This document shows, piece by piece, positions 10,570 through 23,195 of a stretch of DNA of 64,000 nucleotides (position 1 is the first letter of the stretch; the number at the start of each line of letters is the position of its first letter). A program made the translations under genes and the position numbers. Where the stretch lies: NCBI GenBank assembly GCA_004369045.1, contig ML213506.1, positions 1,056,264 to 1,120,263 on the forward strand, written 5' to 3'. Under the pieces are notes generated by a model. That model saw nothing but the letters and a program-made list of their open reading frames with translations. It was not told the origin of the DNA and made no database searches. Origin of the DNA: Heliocybe sulcata. Its lineage: Eukaryota; Basidiomycota; Agaricomycetes; Gloeophyllales; Gloeophyllaceae.

Positions 10570-13102
10570 ACGGTTTCGGCGTTGTATTTATACCACCATG
10601 GACGGAGCGGGATGTATTGTATGAATTGACGTAATCGAAGAAGTAAAGAATTGCTGCTTTATGTATTGATTGTGACCGTCGAGGCGTCTGAAGTCGTCTG
10701 ATTGAGGGCGAGCGTCCATACTTGAGCTTTCCGACGACGGGTCTTCAAAACTTCAGGCCATGTCGGGCCCTTCTTCCTTGCCCTTCTTCCTTGCCGGTAA
10801 CCGGAGGGTACAACGCGCGACGAGCGACAGCAGACGCGACGCCGAGGGCCGAGGTCCAGCTGATGCACTTTGGAGGCTGGAACAGAACGCTGTCCTGTAA
10901 AACGACCAGAACTGGGCCTGTTGGTGTTCCCAGTCATTGTTCGCATATTCATCTCTGTGGTCTTCTTGGTCTTGGAGATTCCTGGTTCGTATGGCCTTGG
11001 GCGTAGGCTTGTGTCATTTGAGACTTAAGCCGGGTGCTGGAAACCGCTCTTCAAGTTCTCAGGGAAGTTGTTCGTGTCTTGTAGCCGAAGCAATCATTCT
11101 GTCATGGGCGAGTGGTCGTTCCGCATCTTGAAGACAAGCGGTTTCCTTCTCCAGTAAGCAGGTGCACCTGTAATAATTCTTCTGTCAGAGCAGTGTCGTC
11201 GTCTCGCGGGAAATGTTCTCCTTGTTCGAGGAAGGGGGATGACCGTGTTTTGCAAGCGGTTCTCCCTTGGGTCCGTACTCTACGGCGGTCTCCAAGCGGC
11301 TGTCGCTCCTTTCTCCTGGTCCGGGAATCTGTCTGCAAGGCGAAGCTGACCTTCTGATAGACCAAAGAGTACCAGCGATTGAGACAGTGAGACTAGATCG
11401 TAAACACAGAAAGCGGTCTCTTGCTAGATCAGAAGCTGTTGACGACGTCGAGCGAGCCTGGATAATTAGCAGACCGCGGAGACGAACGAAGTCGCGAGGG
11501 TAGAAAGGGGAGCAAGACCGGCCGGAGGCGCTAATGAAGAGGTAGCCAGTTGCAAGACTATGGCATGCGTCGCATGGTTAAAGGCTGAGGAGAACCGGCG
11601 ATAGGGTAGGCAAGGCGTAGAAGGCACTTAACCGTCGACGAGAAGGGAGAGAGAAGAGGCGCAAGTAACCGTTACTGCGATCCCAGCCAGTATTTATGCC
11701 CGCTCAAGCGGGTGCGGCTGGCAGTCTGAACCTGCCATTGCCCGAGACATCCCGCTTTCGAGTTGGCTGACCTGCCGGATTTGGAGGACGCGTTATTTGT
11801 TCGTGTTGACGTGTCAGCCGTCGTCTGTCCGCCACCAGCCTCACCAGGCTCATGAACACATATGTGCCACAACATGCAGTTGACAGGACACGTGAATACT
11901 GCAAAACTACGCAACCTGCGATTATTCACGGCGTCTAGATCTGTGACGGTTTTGAGTTTACTCGTATCTTAGGCCTTATGGAGCAGGGACAGGTACATAC
12001 AGCGAAGCCGTAGTATTCGTGGGACCTTGAGTTACTCAAATGCGCAGCCTCTGGGAAGTGCCAGCAAACGAGTTGACTCAACCTGAATCATTTCCACTAG
12101 CAGGCTCAAGCTTCAAGCACTCCTCGCGACCGATACCGGAACCTTCCCAGAGCTCGGACGTCCGTGGTAATGCCAGTACTCCAGCACAACCCCCTCATTC
12201 AAGGTATGCAATGTCGCCCATCTCGTGCTCTGCCCTCCTATTGTCCTCCCAATCCGTCGTACACGAAGTGCCACAAAGCGGCGCCCGCGAACCGCACGAG
12301 GCAGCGCGAAGCTATCTTGGAACAGCAACGCGCGCTCCCATTGGCTCGACAAAGAAGCGATGTACAGCCGCAGAGGGACACACAAAAGGATCCTGCTCTC
12401 CTCAATCTTCCGCGACTCCCATGAGGCGCGCACTAGATCGGACAAGCGTCTTATAAACTCATACTCGCTACAAACAGCGGAGCGGAATCTCACGGACACG
12501 GCACCGGAGGCCAGTCACGATAGCACTGAGACCGCTAAAGAGCAGATCGATTCCCCTTTCCAGAGAATAATGTAGAACACATGCCCTACAGAGCAGAGGA
12601 ACAATAGCAGAGTACAGCACATATACGTAACGTATAAAATATATAGATAAATGGGGATGGTACCAGCACACATGACTAGATGAGCATAGGTAGTCATACC
12701 AAGCAACAGCCCAAAGAAAAAAGGTTCTGAGGAGAAGCTGAGCAGTGAAGGAAGAACGTGTGCGTACGAAAAGTGAAGGTGCGACAGACAGCAACTTAGG
12801 AGAGCAGAGAGCAAGAGACAGCGGCAGGCATGAGCGTCCGTACGTCTGAGAAAGACCTCAGGAATAATATACAGTATAACTTGGGAGTGGCCTTTGGGCG
12901 GTTCGCATGCGCATGAGAGGCAAAAGTCGGATCCAGAGACCGCGAGTGGGGATGGCTTTGTACAAGGGCGGCGAAGGACGAAGTTTTCTACTAGTTTTCT
13001 TGCAGTGGGGTGAGATATGCATGGTGCTTGACCTGATCACGAAGTTGGGATACATGATTCATCGCCGGTCGTCAGTTCACGTCACATCTGGCCCCAGCGA
13101 GC
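10570..13102. other. long intergenic tract with unassigned open frames
   Basis: About 2.5 kb without a gene I can support. A minus-strand frame is open from 11577 to a stop at 11187-11185 (130 residues) but has no Met and no recognised domain. Other frames (12040-12575 plus, 12468-12814 minus) are low-complexity and lack splice logic. The right part is probably the 3' UTR side of the HMG-box gene. Confidence 0.4.
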
Positions 13103-14781
13103 CTATGTTGCAGGCACCTCCCAAGGCACCGACACCGACCGTTCAACGGGGGAGTCGGGCATGCTCAGCGCGCTCGGTCGCCAGCTGGCACCTACGTGCC
13201 GCCGCGACGCGTGCGCTGCACCCGCAGGAGGGACGTACGACTGACGCTCGGTATGTGGTGGGGGAGCGCTCGGCGGCACAGAGTGATTTCGGTGGGACAC
13301 AGGAGGCTGATGGTGCTGCTGCGTGGGCCCGTCCTGAGAGGCACTGACCGGGAGATCCAGGTTGAGATACTGAAAATACTCTGAATGAGGAATCACGGCG
13401 GGCCGGTGGGAATGCGATACGCTGTCCGTAGAAGGAGCATGACGCGGCTGCGGCGCGAACAACGGCAGCCGCTCTTCGTCATAGTTGGGTTCGGGAGCGT
13501 TCAGGAACGACATGTCGACACTACCAAACATCTCCGCAAAGCCGGGGTCCAAAGAATTCGTGCCAGTTTGGCCAAAGGAGATTTCGATCTCGCTACCAGG
13601 GTTAGCGATCAGCTGCGAAGGGTCGATTCCTGAGAGCTGGAAGATAGACGGATCGCCAGTGCCCGACAGCAACGCTTGCAGCGACTCTTGGTATTCGGCG
13701 CTGAATTGAGGTGCCCAGCCTTGCATGCTTGCTCCACTCCCAGACGGGATCTCGAATTCCACGGTAGGTGGTTTTGCCTGCCGAGAATCAGTAAAGCGAG
13801 ACTGTCGCTGCGCGCACAACGTACATGATGAGATTCTCCAAGCACGTCCGGCGACCGCTCTCTATTTTCACTCCTGTCAGACCAATGGCGATGGCCGTCC
13901 TGACTTGGCGTGGCGTCGGTGTGGTTATCAGCGGCATGGTCAGGCCAACCGCTCGCGACACCAGGGGTAGCCTCGGCAGTGGACGGGGTAGCAGGTAACC
14001 AGAGACTTGATGTCGGCGTGGGTGTCTCTTCAGGTAGACTCGCTGGGGAGCCTCCTGTTATTGATCTCGCGTCGATGGGGCTCATGGCGTAGGAATGTGA
14101 TGATACTCGGCTGGCGTGGGGTCTTGCAGATGAGGGACCTGGGATCGACAACGAAAGGGCGTTCTGGGGCAAGTATGGTAGATCTTCCCTTTGTGCTGGT
14201 ACCTGCTGTTGGACTTGGGGCTCGAATACTGGTGGAAGGTCCACGCAGGAGAGGCCAATTGGTGATGGTGCAGCTGCTAAAGGCGGTGATGGTCCACAGG
14301 GACCATACAGGGTATCGGAGGAGTAGGGACTAGGTTCAAATTTTGGCAAAGCGAGGATGGTGGAATAGGGTGCAGGGCGGTTGCGCGTTTTCTTCTGGGT
14401 CTTACGCTCCCTATCCTTCTCCGCACGCTTTTCCTCCCGCTGGCGCTCCTTCTCCGCCTTGCTAACAGGATGATAACGGTACCCTGGGTATGCGTTCTGA
14501 TGCTGTGCCTTCCGGACTTCAGCCTTGCGCTCGTACTCCTGGCGCACGAGCTCCGATTCCCTCTTCCACATCTGGGAGATCTCACGAGACACGTCCGACT
14601 GCGCTCGTCGCGGCATGCCAGCGGGGACAGGGGGCAGCTCGCGCAGTTTATCCGACCTGTACAGGATCCACGCGTTGGGTGGCCTGGGGGGCTGGGCGGT
14701 AGTCGTGCGCGAGGGGCCCGCCATGGTCGACGGCGACGGCGGCGGCGAAAACGGGGCAGCTCGGGGCGCGAAGGGCAGCAA
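13103..14781 (-). CDS. HMG-box (MATA_HMG-type) transcription factor
   Basis: Exons 14781-13825 and 13777-13103 (543 aa), with one 47-nt intron (GTACGT..CAG, phase 0). The HMG box lies near residues 32-110 and starts PRPPNAWILYRSDKL. Its helix 2/3 region reads VSREISQMWKRES and EYERKAEVRKAQHQ, ending in YPGYRYHP, the usual form in fungal sequence-specific HMG proteins. A basic Lys/Arg/Glu stretch follows, then a long Pro/Ser/Gln-rich tail that could be an activation region. Such proteins bend DNA in the minor groove and in basidiomycetes include regulators of mating and fruiting. Which paralogue this is cannot be told. An in-frame Met at 14724 is an alternative start. Confidence 0.85.
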
Positions 14782-16897
14782 TCCGTCGCGAGAACTCTCG
14801 CAGGGGTCGAATGTGGGTAAACGTGAATAGAGGGCGGCGCCGACTGCCTTTTAGGCTGCTGTGTGTCTTTGTGGGTCCCCATGTTTGGTCGGTCGAAGCG
14901 CAGGTTGGACCACAGCTTTCACGACCGCGAAAGCTGTACGAGAACAGGCATGGCGTCTGGAATAGCTCGGGCAGAAATTGGAGCTAATGGCGACGACGAA
15001 TTTCACTGCAGGACAACAGCCCCGGTGGCGGGCGCGGGCGCGCAGAGGCGGGATTCCCGAGCCAAACCCGCCAGCTTGCCAGGAGCCGCCATAATGAGAT
15101 TCAAGCTGCAGTCCATAGTAAGTGGCCCCAGTTATAGTGCGCCGTAGTAGTCTGACGAGTTGCACCGGACGTGGTGGTGAGATGGGCCTGACATCCAGAA
15201 ATGTCGATTCCCGACGCGCCCCTTTGGATCTCCCGCGCTCTCAATAGGTCGCCGACCGACTCCTCCGCAACAACTCGTGTTACCGCTACGCGGTTAACTG
15301 TACTGTTGCATTGCTGAGAGAAATATACTCTAGGGTTACTCTGCGTCTGGTACAGGTCCACTCCCGCTGGTTCTACAAGCTTCAGATCTCCTTAACTTCG
15401 ATGCTCTCTGCAGCTCAGAATTCCGCTTGAATCTGTTCGGTCCTGCATCGACTGTGTCCTCCTTCAAAGTCTTATATAGCAAATCCATGCTGCTCTCCGC
15501 CCCATGGATTTTATTCCCGTCCAGTGCGCACAACATTCCGGAGACCCGTATTTATTCGGGAAATTCCTCTAAATGCGAGAACCTGCAGGCCCTAGATCAT
15601 CATCGACAGTCTCGGGCTGATCAACCAATATCCTGACTGGTTTTGAACTACTGTAATCCCTCCCAATTGGAACGAAGATATTATGCTAACCCTGACCTTT
15701 TTCTCCAAGTCCGCGATATCACCTCATGTTCACCTACGACCAATCTTGCATCAGACGTGGCTTGCCAGAATTACGGGAACCTAGAAGCAGAAGCAATAGC
15801 CAGCTGCGCTGAAGAAAGGTCGAGTGCCGCACCAGAAATACAAGGCCAGCACGTCTAGAATATCCCCTCTGGTTAAGATTGACACATATACTCCGTCGCT
15901 TCAGTTTCCCGCCCGGACTTCTGAAAACGCCTGTGCATGACGCCCTTCGCAAAGTGCGAATCTTCTCCTACGGCCAAGCACAGGGCTATGTCCATACACC
16001 TTCGAGTCTCCCTTGGGATGGCGGTACCGGCCCTCGAACAATATATACGGCAATGCGTTGCGAGTAGGCCAGTCATTCTCGAGCAGTATGACGCCTCATG
16101 GCTCTTCGCCGAAGACGGTTGGTCATCTACAGCTGCACCAATGCAAGAGGCAGGGATGTTGCTCTCAGACGACCCCGAGCTGGCGAGATGGATGTGCGCA
16201 TCTCAACCTCTCAAGCTTCAACCGCTGGTCCCGTCCTTCCATGCAATTTGCTATATAGTTATATTACATGTAATGTTATATGACAGTTTCCGCTACGTAC
16301 AGACGACTGCAGGTTTGCATGGGAGTCTTGCGCTGCTGGAGGACATACAAAGTGCGGCCGGTGAGCGCTGTGAACTGTAGATCTCGTATGTTGCAGCAGC
16401 AAATTCGTAAGATGTTGCCGTGTCTGAGCGCAGCGCTCCCAATGCCGAGACCAGGTCCTCAGTGGAATAACAACACGATCATGGATAACGACAACGGCGC
16501 AGACGGCAATCGGATTTTCTATGATACAAATAGTAAAAAGCCTATAACACCCATCCACAAAGCACGAGGGTAACAGATACGGGAACGACACGATACAATG
16601 GAAGTCGTACTAGTACAAGGCGGATATTGCGACGACCGAGACCGAGACTTGAGAACGAGCCAATGAGACGCTGGACCTGGGGTAAGGACGGTAGGAGGGA
16701 GCTTCTGTGGACGGGAGCAAATTTTCTCGACAATAGATGAGAACGCAAGAAGATAACGAGGATAGTGTCGCGACGTAGACACTATCAAGAGAACAACGCA
16801 GAAGGAACGCATATGTTATGAGCACGGAACTTACGAACAAGCGTCAATACATGGCACAGAGCGAAGATAGGAAATATCATACCGATAAATAAACAGG
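14782..16897. other. intergenic, no gene seen
   Basis: About 2.1 kb upstream of the HMG-box gene and downstream of the RRM gene. Only short, unrelated open frames are present. It probably contains the HMG-gene promoter at the left and the RRM-gene 3' UTR at the right. Confidence 0.4.
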
Positions 16898-17707
16898 CTA
16901 GTAGCCGCCGCCACTGTACCCGCCGTAGCTGCCGCCTTGGTTGTAGCCACCGCCCTGGCCGTAGCCGCCGCCTCCGCCCTGGCTGTAGCCCTCCTGGCCG
17001 TAACCTTGGTCGTAGCCACCTGTTGAGGTTGTATCACTAATGTGAAAGCATGTCGTTCGCAGATAACTGACCAGATTGGCCGTAGCCCTGGCCACCGCCG
17101 TAACCGCCACGGCCTCCACCGCCGTAGCCTCCACCGCGGCCTCCACCACCGTATCCTATAGTCACGCGTTATAACATGTCAGGCGACACATAATGGAACA
17201 TGCTGACCACCTCCACCTCCACCACCGCTGGCGCGGGGGTTGGCAAGGTTAACTTTGATTCTCCTGCCGTCGAGCTCCTGCTCGTTCAAGCCATTGATAG
17301 CAGATTCCGCTTCAGCTGTAGAGCTGTACGTGACGAATCCGAAGCCACGAGAACGACCAGTTTCACGGTCACGCATCACGATCGACTAACAAGGAATCAG
17401 CACACTCGGAATCAGATACGACGACATTATCTTAATGTCGCCGGCGAAGAAGTAACCACACACATCCAGAATCTGGCCGAACTCGGAGAAGACCTGAAGG
17501 TAGCAAACGCATTCAGGACGAAACCCAGAGAGCATGCAATTTTATATCAAACTGACGGTGCGCAGACTGTCATCTGTCGTGTTCCAACTCAGGTTGCTAT
17601 ACAGACATTAACCTATTAGTCACGCTTCCCTAGTGCTACGAGAAGGGAAGCGCCCGGAGCAGCAAACACGAACACGAAACTGACCCGACGTAAACTTTTG
17701 CAGACAT
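16898..17707 (-). CDS. glycine-rich RRM RNA-binding protein
   Basis: Six exons: 17707-17685, 17596-17557, 17493-17464, 17385-17208, 17155-17072 and 17019-16898 (158 aa). The single RRM spans residues ~4-80. RNP2 is VYVGNL, read across the first splice; RNP1 is [10 protein letters not shown]. The rest is a Gly/Tyr/Gln tail of GGY and GYGQ repeats, as in cold-inducible GRP/CIRBP-type proteins that act in mRNA processing or stability. Exons 1-3 are only 23, 40 and 30 nt, and several donors are GTCAGT or GTCAGC rather than the usual GTRNGT. The frame closes exactly (477 nt). Retaining the intron at 17071-17020 would give an early stop and a different C terminus. Confidence 0.9.
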
Positions 17708-18280
17708 GGTGATTGCTGTTAATACAGTAGGACCGAGATACTGTTACACAGGCCAACAGACAAGCAGACGGAGCCGAAACAGCAGTACGAACCCGAGAGG
17801 GCAAAGAGTGGGAGTGGGGATCTCGGTAGCGCCGGACGCAGCTATTATATAGAATTGACTCGCCATTCAAGCTCCGATTCAAAAAAGATGATCTCCTGCT
17901 TGCGGCAGATGCCAGGGAATTCGCGAAGGCCTGGACCCCCGAAGGCAAAATGCAATTCATATCGTGGAGTTCCGTACCGCAACACGGCGGTGTTTCTGCG
18001 AAAATAGCACCATGGGTGAGACTTACACAGACTTACACAAGAGGTACTGGTCTGTCTCACTGGGGGGCGTGCCTATTCGTAGAAATCGGTCCTTCATTGG
18101 TACAGATGAAACAAATGATACAGAAAAGACTAACACGATATGCGACGACGAATGCTGAGGAATGTGCATGAGGTGGGAAAAGTATGTTCCAAAAGTTCAT
18201 TACTACACTAAGGGGAATCATAGCGGTCATGCCAAGTCGTGAAAATTTGAGTAAAAGTGAGATGGTGCCTGCAGTAGAGC
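17708..18280. other. intergenic
   Basis: About 570 bases holding the RRM-gene promoter and the ABC-transporter 3' region. No gene seen. Confidence 0.4.
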
Positions 18281-21200
18281 TCAGAAGAGAGTTCTCCTCT
18301 TCTTCTCCTTCTTTTGGGACTTCCCTTTACCACCGCCCTCGCTCTGAACACTGGGCGCGGGGCTCTCAGCGCTAACACTGCTTTCCCCTCTTATATGCGC
18401 ATCGTCCTTCGGGGTCTGCGCCGGTGAGGACTCTCCCCTCTTAAGGCCGGGGATGGGGATGATAGAGCCCGTAGAACCTTGGCGACGTGAAGTAGAGATC
18501 CTTCTGGCCAGTCTCTGGAAGTTCTGAGACGAGATGCGGCGTCGTTTGGTTTCAGCGTCGGCATCCGGCGTGCCCGTCCGAGAAGACGGAGATCCGGCGG
18601 CTTCAACGAACGTAACCCCACCGCTCTGGGGAGAGGAGGCAACTTCCATTAAGGAAGGCGATTGCTGGGAAGCCCTGTCATCAGAGTTAGGGAACGCAAT
18701 AGGTGCTGAGCCCGCCGCCTGGCTCTCAGAAACCGGGAAGCCAATCGCCACGGGTTCAGTGCGCTCCGTTACGGCGTCATCAGGAGCGACCTCGGGGGCA
18801 AGTGACCCGGCATTGTCCAAGGTTTCCGGTTCCGCAGTGAAAGGCTCTTGATCCTGTGGTATGCCATTGCCTTCGTTCTCGATCGCCGGGGAACCTTCGC
18901 TCCGTGCTTCTCTGGTAGGTTGAGAGTCTCCAGCATCAGTCGCCTCTGCCGGCGGAGCTTCCGCAGCTAGAGGCTGGACCTCAGGTTTAGAAGGCTCCTC
19001 CGACGCGTGAACAGAATAGCCGGCAACCGCTTCCTTGGTGGATGCAATCGTCGCATTATCCTCGGTTGACGCAACTTGATCGGCCCACATGGAGGCAAAC
19101 GAACCACCACGAGCGAGAAGTTCGCCGTGGCTACCGGATTCCACGATCTGACCGTCTTTAAGAACCAGGATGCTAGTGAAAAGTCAACAAGCTACGCATG
19201 GTGATATAGGACAACAACGTACATGTCAGACGAAGCGATGGTCTTGCATGGTTGAGGCGACAGCGTCAATATATGTTCACAGCCAGAGGATAGCCACACG
19301 TACCGATAACCGATGGGCAATAGACAGAGAAGAGCGACCTTGGACTAGGTTCTGGAGAGCTTTCTGGATGTCCTTCTCGGTCGAAGTATCCAGAGCGCTA
19401 TTCACGGACGATTACCATATGATCCGAGTACACAATGCCAGGACATACCTAGTAGCCTCGTCCAACAGAAGAATGGGCGGGTTCTTCAGCAGCGTTCTCG
19501 CAATAGCCACTCGCTGTTTCTCTATACATAGCGAATGAGATGAATACGAGAAGATCAGCCTTTGATGAAACTTACCGCCACCGCTTAGCCGGACGCCACG
19601 TTCGCCGACCTTGGTTTCATAGCCATCCGGGAACGACATGATCCTATCATGCATCTGAGCAGACCGAGCAGCCGCCTCAATCTCGTCCAGGGAGGCTCCA
19701 AACTTGCCATATCTAGCAACCAATTTTATGAAGCAAGCAGAGAAGCTTATACACTGAATATGTGGCGTACCCGATATTATATGCGATCGTGTCATTGAAA
19801 AGAACTGAATCTTGAGGGACAACTCCGATGGCCTTCCTCAAGCTTCCCTGGGTGACATCGCGGATATCTTGACCGTCAATCAAGATTCTGCCCTCGCCTT
19901 CCTTGAGATCGTAGAACCTGTACAGAAGGCGCAGAATCGTCGACTTGCCCGAGCCGGATTCGCCCACGAGCGCCACTGAGGAGCCTTTCGGAACCTTAAA
20001 CGAGACGCCATTCAATGCAGTGGTTCGCCCATCGTAGGAGAAGTTCACATTCTCTGCTCTGCATAAGAATCCAATTCTTCTAGCCGAATTCTAGGCGAAG
20101 ACGCACCGAATTCGATTTCACCACCAGTAATCATGAGATCAGGAGCGTTGGGTTTGTCATTCACATCAACAGGCTCATTCAACAACCGCAGCAGGCGCTC
20201 AGCGTCCACCAGAGACTGGTTCACCGACCGGTAAATGTAGCCGAGACTGCTCAGGGGACTATAGAGCTGGGATGACAGAATTAGAATGATGAAAAAAAAT
20301 TGCATGTGCTGGTACAGCCTTACCTGACCCAGATACGTGATGAAGACGACAAAGTCACTGGGGTAAAGTTCGCCCCTTGTCACATGAAGGGCTACGACCA
20401 ATGAGCCAACGAGCAGCCCAGAAGTCTAATTGTATTGCGGATCAGTATCCCGAGGAAAGTCTCGAAGCATGTAGGAACTCACAATAAGCAAGTTCTGGAC
20501 CAGATTCAGAAGGTTCAGAGATGCTGTGGACAAGATCAGGCTTTGGTAAGATTGAGTGAGATAGATAGAACGTACCGATCACTTTATATTCCAGAGATTG
20601 GTACTCGCGGATAGCCTCCCTATATCTGTCTCCCTCATGTTGCTCGCCATTGAAATACTTGACAGTTTCATAGTTAAGCAAGCAATCGGTATGTATTCCA
20701 CGAGTTACCTGCGGATAAGATATATCATATTAATGCGGACCAGGACAGCAGCTAGTAAACGCACGATATCACGCTCGTTCATCTGCCTCCGCAGCTTGGT
20801 ACGCCATTTCGTCAAGAGGACACTGGCCAGCACTAACAAGTTCATTCACCTCCATGAGCTCCGCAAGCTGATGAACTGTAGACACCCACCATATAAGAAC
20901 ATAACCGCGAATATGACAACGGCCAGACTCCATTCGAACTTCCAGATGAAGATCCCTAGCGCGATGAACAGATCAAAGAACGTTGGGAAAATGTTGAACA
21001 AGAGCAGCTGTCGGACGCGAGGTCAGCACGCGTGCTCTGGAATTTCTGTGGGTAACACCATACCTCGAAGGTGCGGTTAATTGCCGAGCCTCGGTCCAGG
21101 ATACGGAGAACCTCGCCTGTCTTACGCCGGGTATGGAAGGCCAAAGAAAGGTTCAGCAGATGGTCGAAAGACAACTGTGACATCTCTGAGATAGTCTTTG

Positions 21201-22683
21201 GTTAAACATTTAGCTTGCAAAACGATGAGTCCGCAACTGACCTCTGTCGGAATATTGCATAACGGGAGCCCATAGGACCTGCGATCAGAACATATCTGAT
21301 TACAACAAGTCGTTACGATCGGTACGACGTGACGTACATCGCGAAGAGCTGCCAAACCACCGCTGCCTTGCAAGGCCTTGAGGCCGACGTAAGCGAAGAG
21401 ATAAGGCCAAGGAGAGCCCGTCCCTCTTTCGAAGGTGGCGACCAAAGCACCGAGCACTAGAGGCAATGCCGCATTCACGAACCGGCCCACAACGATCAGC
21501 AGCAGACACAAACACTGCAAAAATTCCGATTAGATGATATCACGATGACGCGGAATCAGAGCATACGTACAGCCAGAAATTGGAGGGCAAAGCTTTTGCT
21601 AGGCCACAAGTAGGGCGTGATACGAGCGATGCGCCGGCAGATCTCTCGCCATGAGGGGTCCAAGTTTATCTCCTGCTTAGAAGGAGAATCCTGTTGGTTA
21701 GAAAGGTCAGCTATGTTGTCTCGGAGATCAATTGTAGAACTTGCCTTGACAGCAGGCAACTGTACGTGAGACGGAGCCGGCGTATTCGTGCGTGTGGTAG
21801 GCCCGGAGCTGACTGTAGAGCGGAATGTACCATATTGACTCGTCTTAGCCGCAACAGGGGACAAGCCAGTGGACGGTGAAGCTCCCTCCTCAGCAGAGAG
21901 AAGCAAGGAAGAAGCGTTCGGTGCGACGATCTGCGCATTTTCGCCGAGAGAGGCAGGAGTATATACAACCCGAGGATAGAGCAGAGTGAACAACAAGGGA
22001 ACCAAGAAGAGTACACGAAGAGCAGGGAAGGCGAGATGTAGGAGCGCCGGAAGGTTAATTTTGATCGGAAGTTCGGGGATTTTAGGGACTGCGTGGTCAT
22101 TTATATCAGACAAAGTTCTGCTGGCTCAGGAACTGCACTCACCATCCTTGAACAGATTGACTGACAGGGCGAACAAAACCACCTGGGCGATGTCCAAGAG
22201 AAGGGCTGTGGCCACACCGAGTTTGACCCTCTTGAGTGACCAGACATCCACGCCCTTGACGTCTTTCCAAGCGCCCAATGCAGCTAGTCCACCGAATGCA
22301 ACGAGCCCAACCACGGCACCGATTTCGATACCCGTGTTCTGCGGCCACAGTCTGGCGAGGAGTGCATACAAGGCGAAAGTGAGCCCATCAAGGAAAAAAG
22401 TGAGAGCTGTGAGGGAAAGAAGAGACAGAATAGCACCCCGCCGAGGAATGCGAGTAGCTACAACGACGGACGTGATCTCTGAAGGAGGAGAGGCAGAAGG
22501 TCTAGTCGGGATGACCGCGAGTGTGGCCAGCAGGACTAGAGCCGGAGAGGCAACTCGAACAGCGAACAAGGCCTCGGAGATGGACACATAGGACGCAAGG
22601 GCCGCCGCGGTCAACGTCGCCGCCATCGTGCTCGACGTTGAAGACGATAAGATGGAGTCGTCAAGAGCCGTGGCGAGTGGCAA
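18281..22683 (-). CDS. HMT1: ABC half-transporter, HMT1/ABCB6-like
   Basis: Modelled with 17 exons: 22683-22143, 22088-21571, 21514-21338, 21278-21242, 21185-21064, 21007-20890, 20832-20765, 20708-20576, 20523-20483, 20425-20324, 20266-20107, 20056-19771, 19712-19576, 19521-19449, 19397-19304, 19242-19223 and 19172-18281 (1172 aa, frame closes). An extra N-terminal membrane domain precedes the ABC membrane domain, which has the HMT signature [19 protein letters not shown]. The nucleotide-binding domain is complete: Walker [10 protein letters not shown] (~704-712), VVPQDS, signature LSGGEKQRVA (read across a splice), Walker B ILLLDEAT and the H-loop SIAHRLS. Relatives move glutathione- or phytochelatin-bound metals, or porphyrins, into vacuoles or organelles. 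A Ser/Pro/Glu-rich tail of ~260 residues follows the ATPase. The 54 nt at 21744-21691 could be a GC-AG intron. An in-frame Met at 22626 is an alternative start. Confidence 0.93.
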
Positions 22684-23195
22684 GCTACGCGAGGCAAGGT
22701 GGCCTCTTTATCCGGGAAGCCACGCCGAACACGAGTTCTTGGATCACGTTTGGATCACATTTCACGTTCTCACCTCATTTCACTACCAATTAGACGTTAT
22801 CCGCCTGACTTCTTTTGAACTTAGCTGATTATGTTTCTCGATAAGCTATCTACATCTCTGCACTACAGGGCCCTTATATACTGCAAACGCTGGGCAAGAG
22901 CGCAGCATGGGCCGCTCACTAAACAACACAACATGCAGGCATCGCGCGCCGATATCAGGAACGGAAAAGAAAACTGTCGCCGAAGAAGAGCAGAGAATGG
23001 AATCAGCGTGTCGGCCGGAGCTTTGGCAGAGAACATCAGCGTCCCTGATTGAAGATCATTAAGATGCCGTTCGCCCACTCGAGGAATAGCAGGACTCGGG
23101 ACGGAAACAGAAGCTCGGAGAGATCGCTTCCGCTGCGATCTCGGCTATGAGACGACCTGAGCAGGTGATACGAGCTTAAACGCATCCGTGCTCAC
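22684..23195. other. intergenic
   Basis: About 510 bases: probably the ABC-transporter promoter and the 3' end of the small gene to its right. No gene seen. Confidence 0.4.

Noticed and set aside
16898-17200. Gly-rich repeats as a CRISPR-like or minisatellite array
   Set aside because: The periodic GC-rich pattern is the coding sequence of a GGY/GYGQ repeat tail in the RRM protein.
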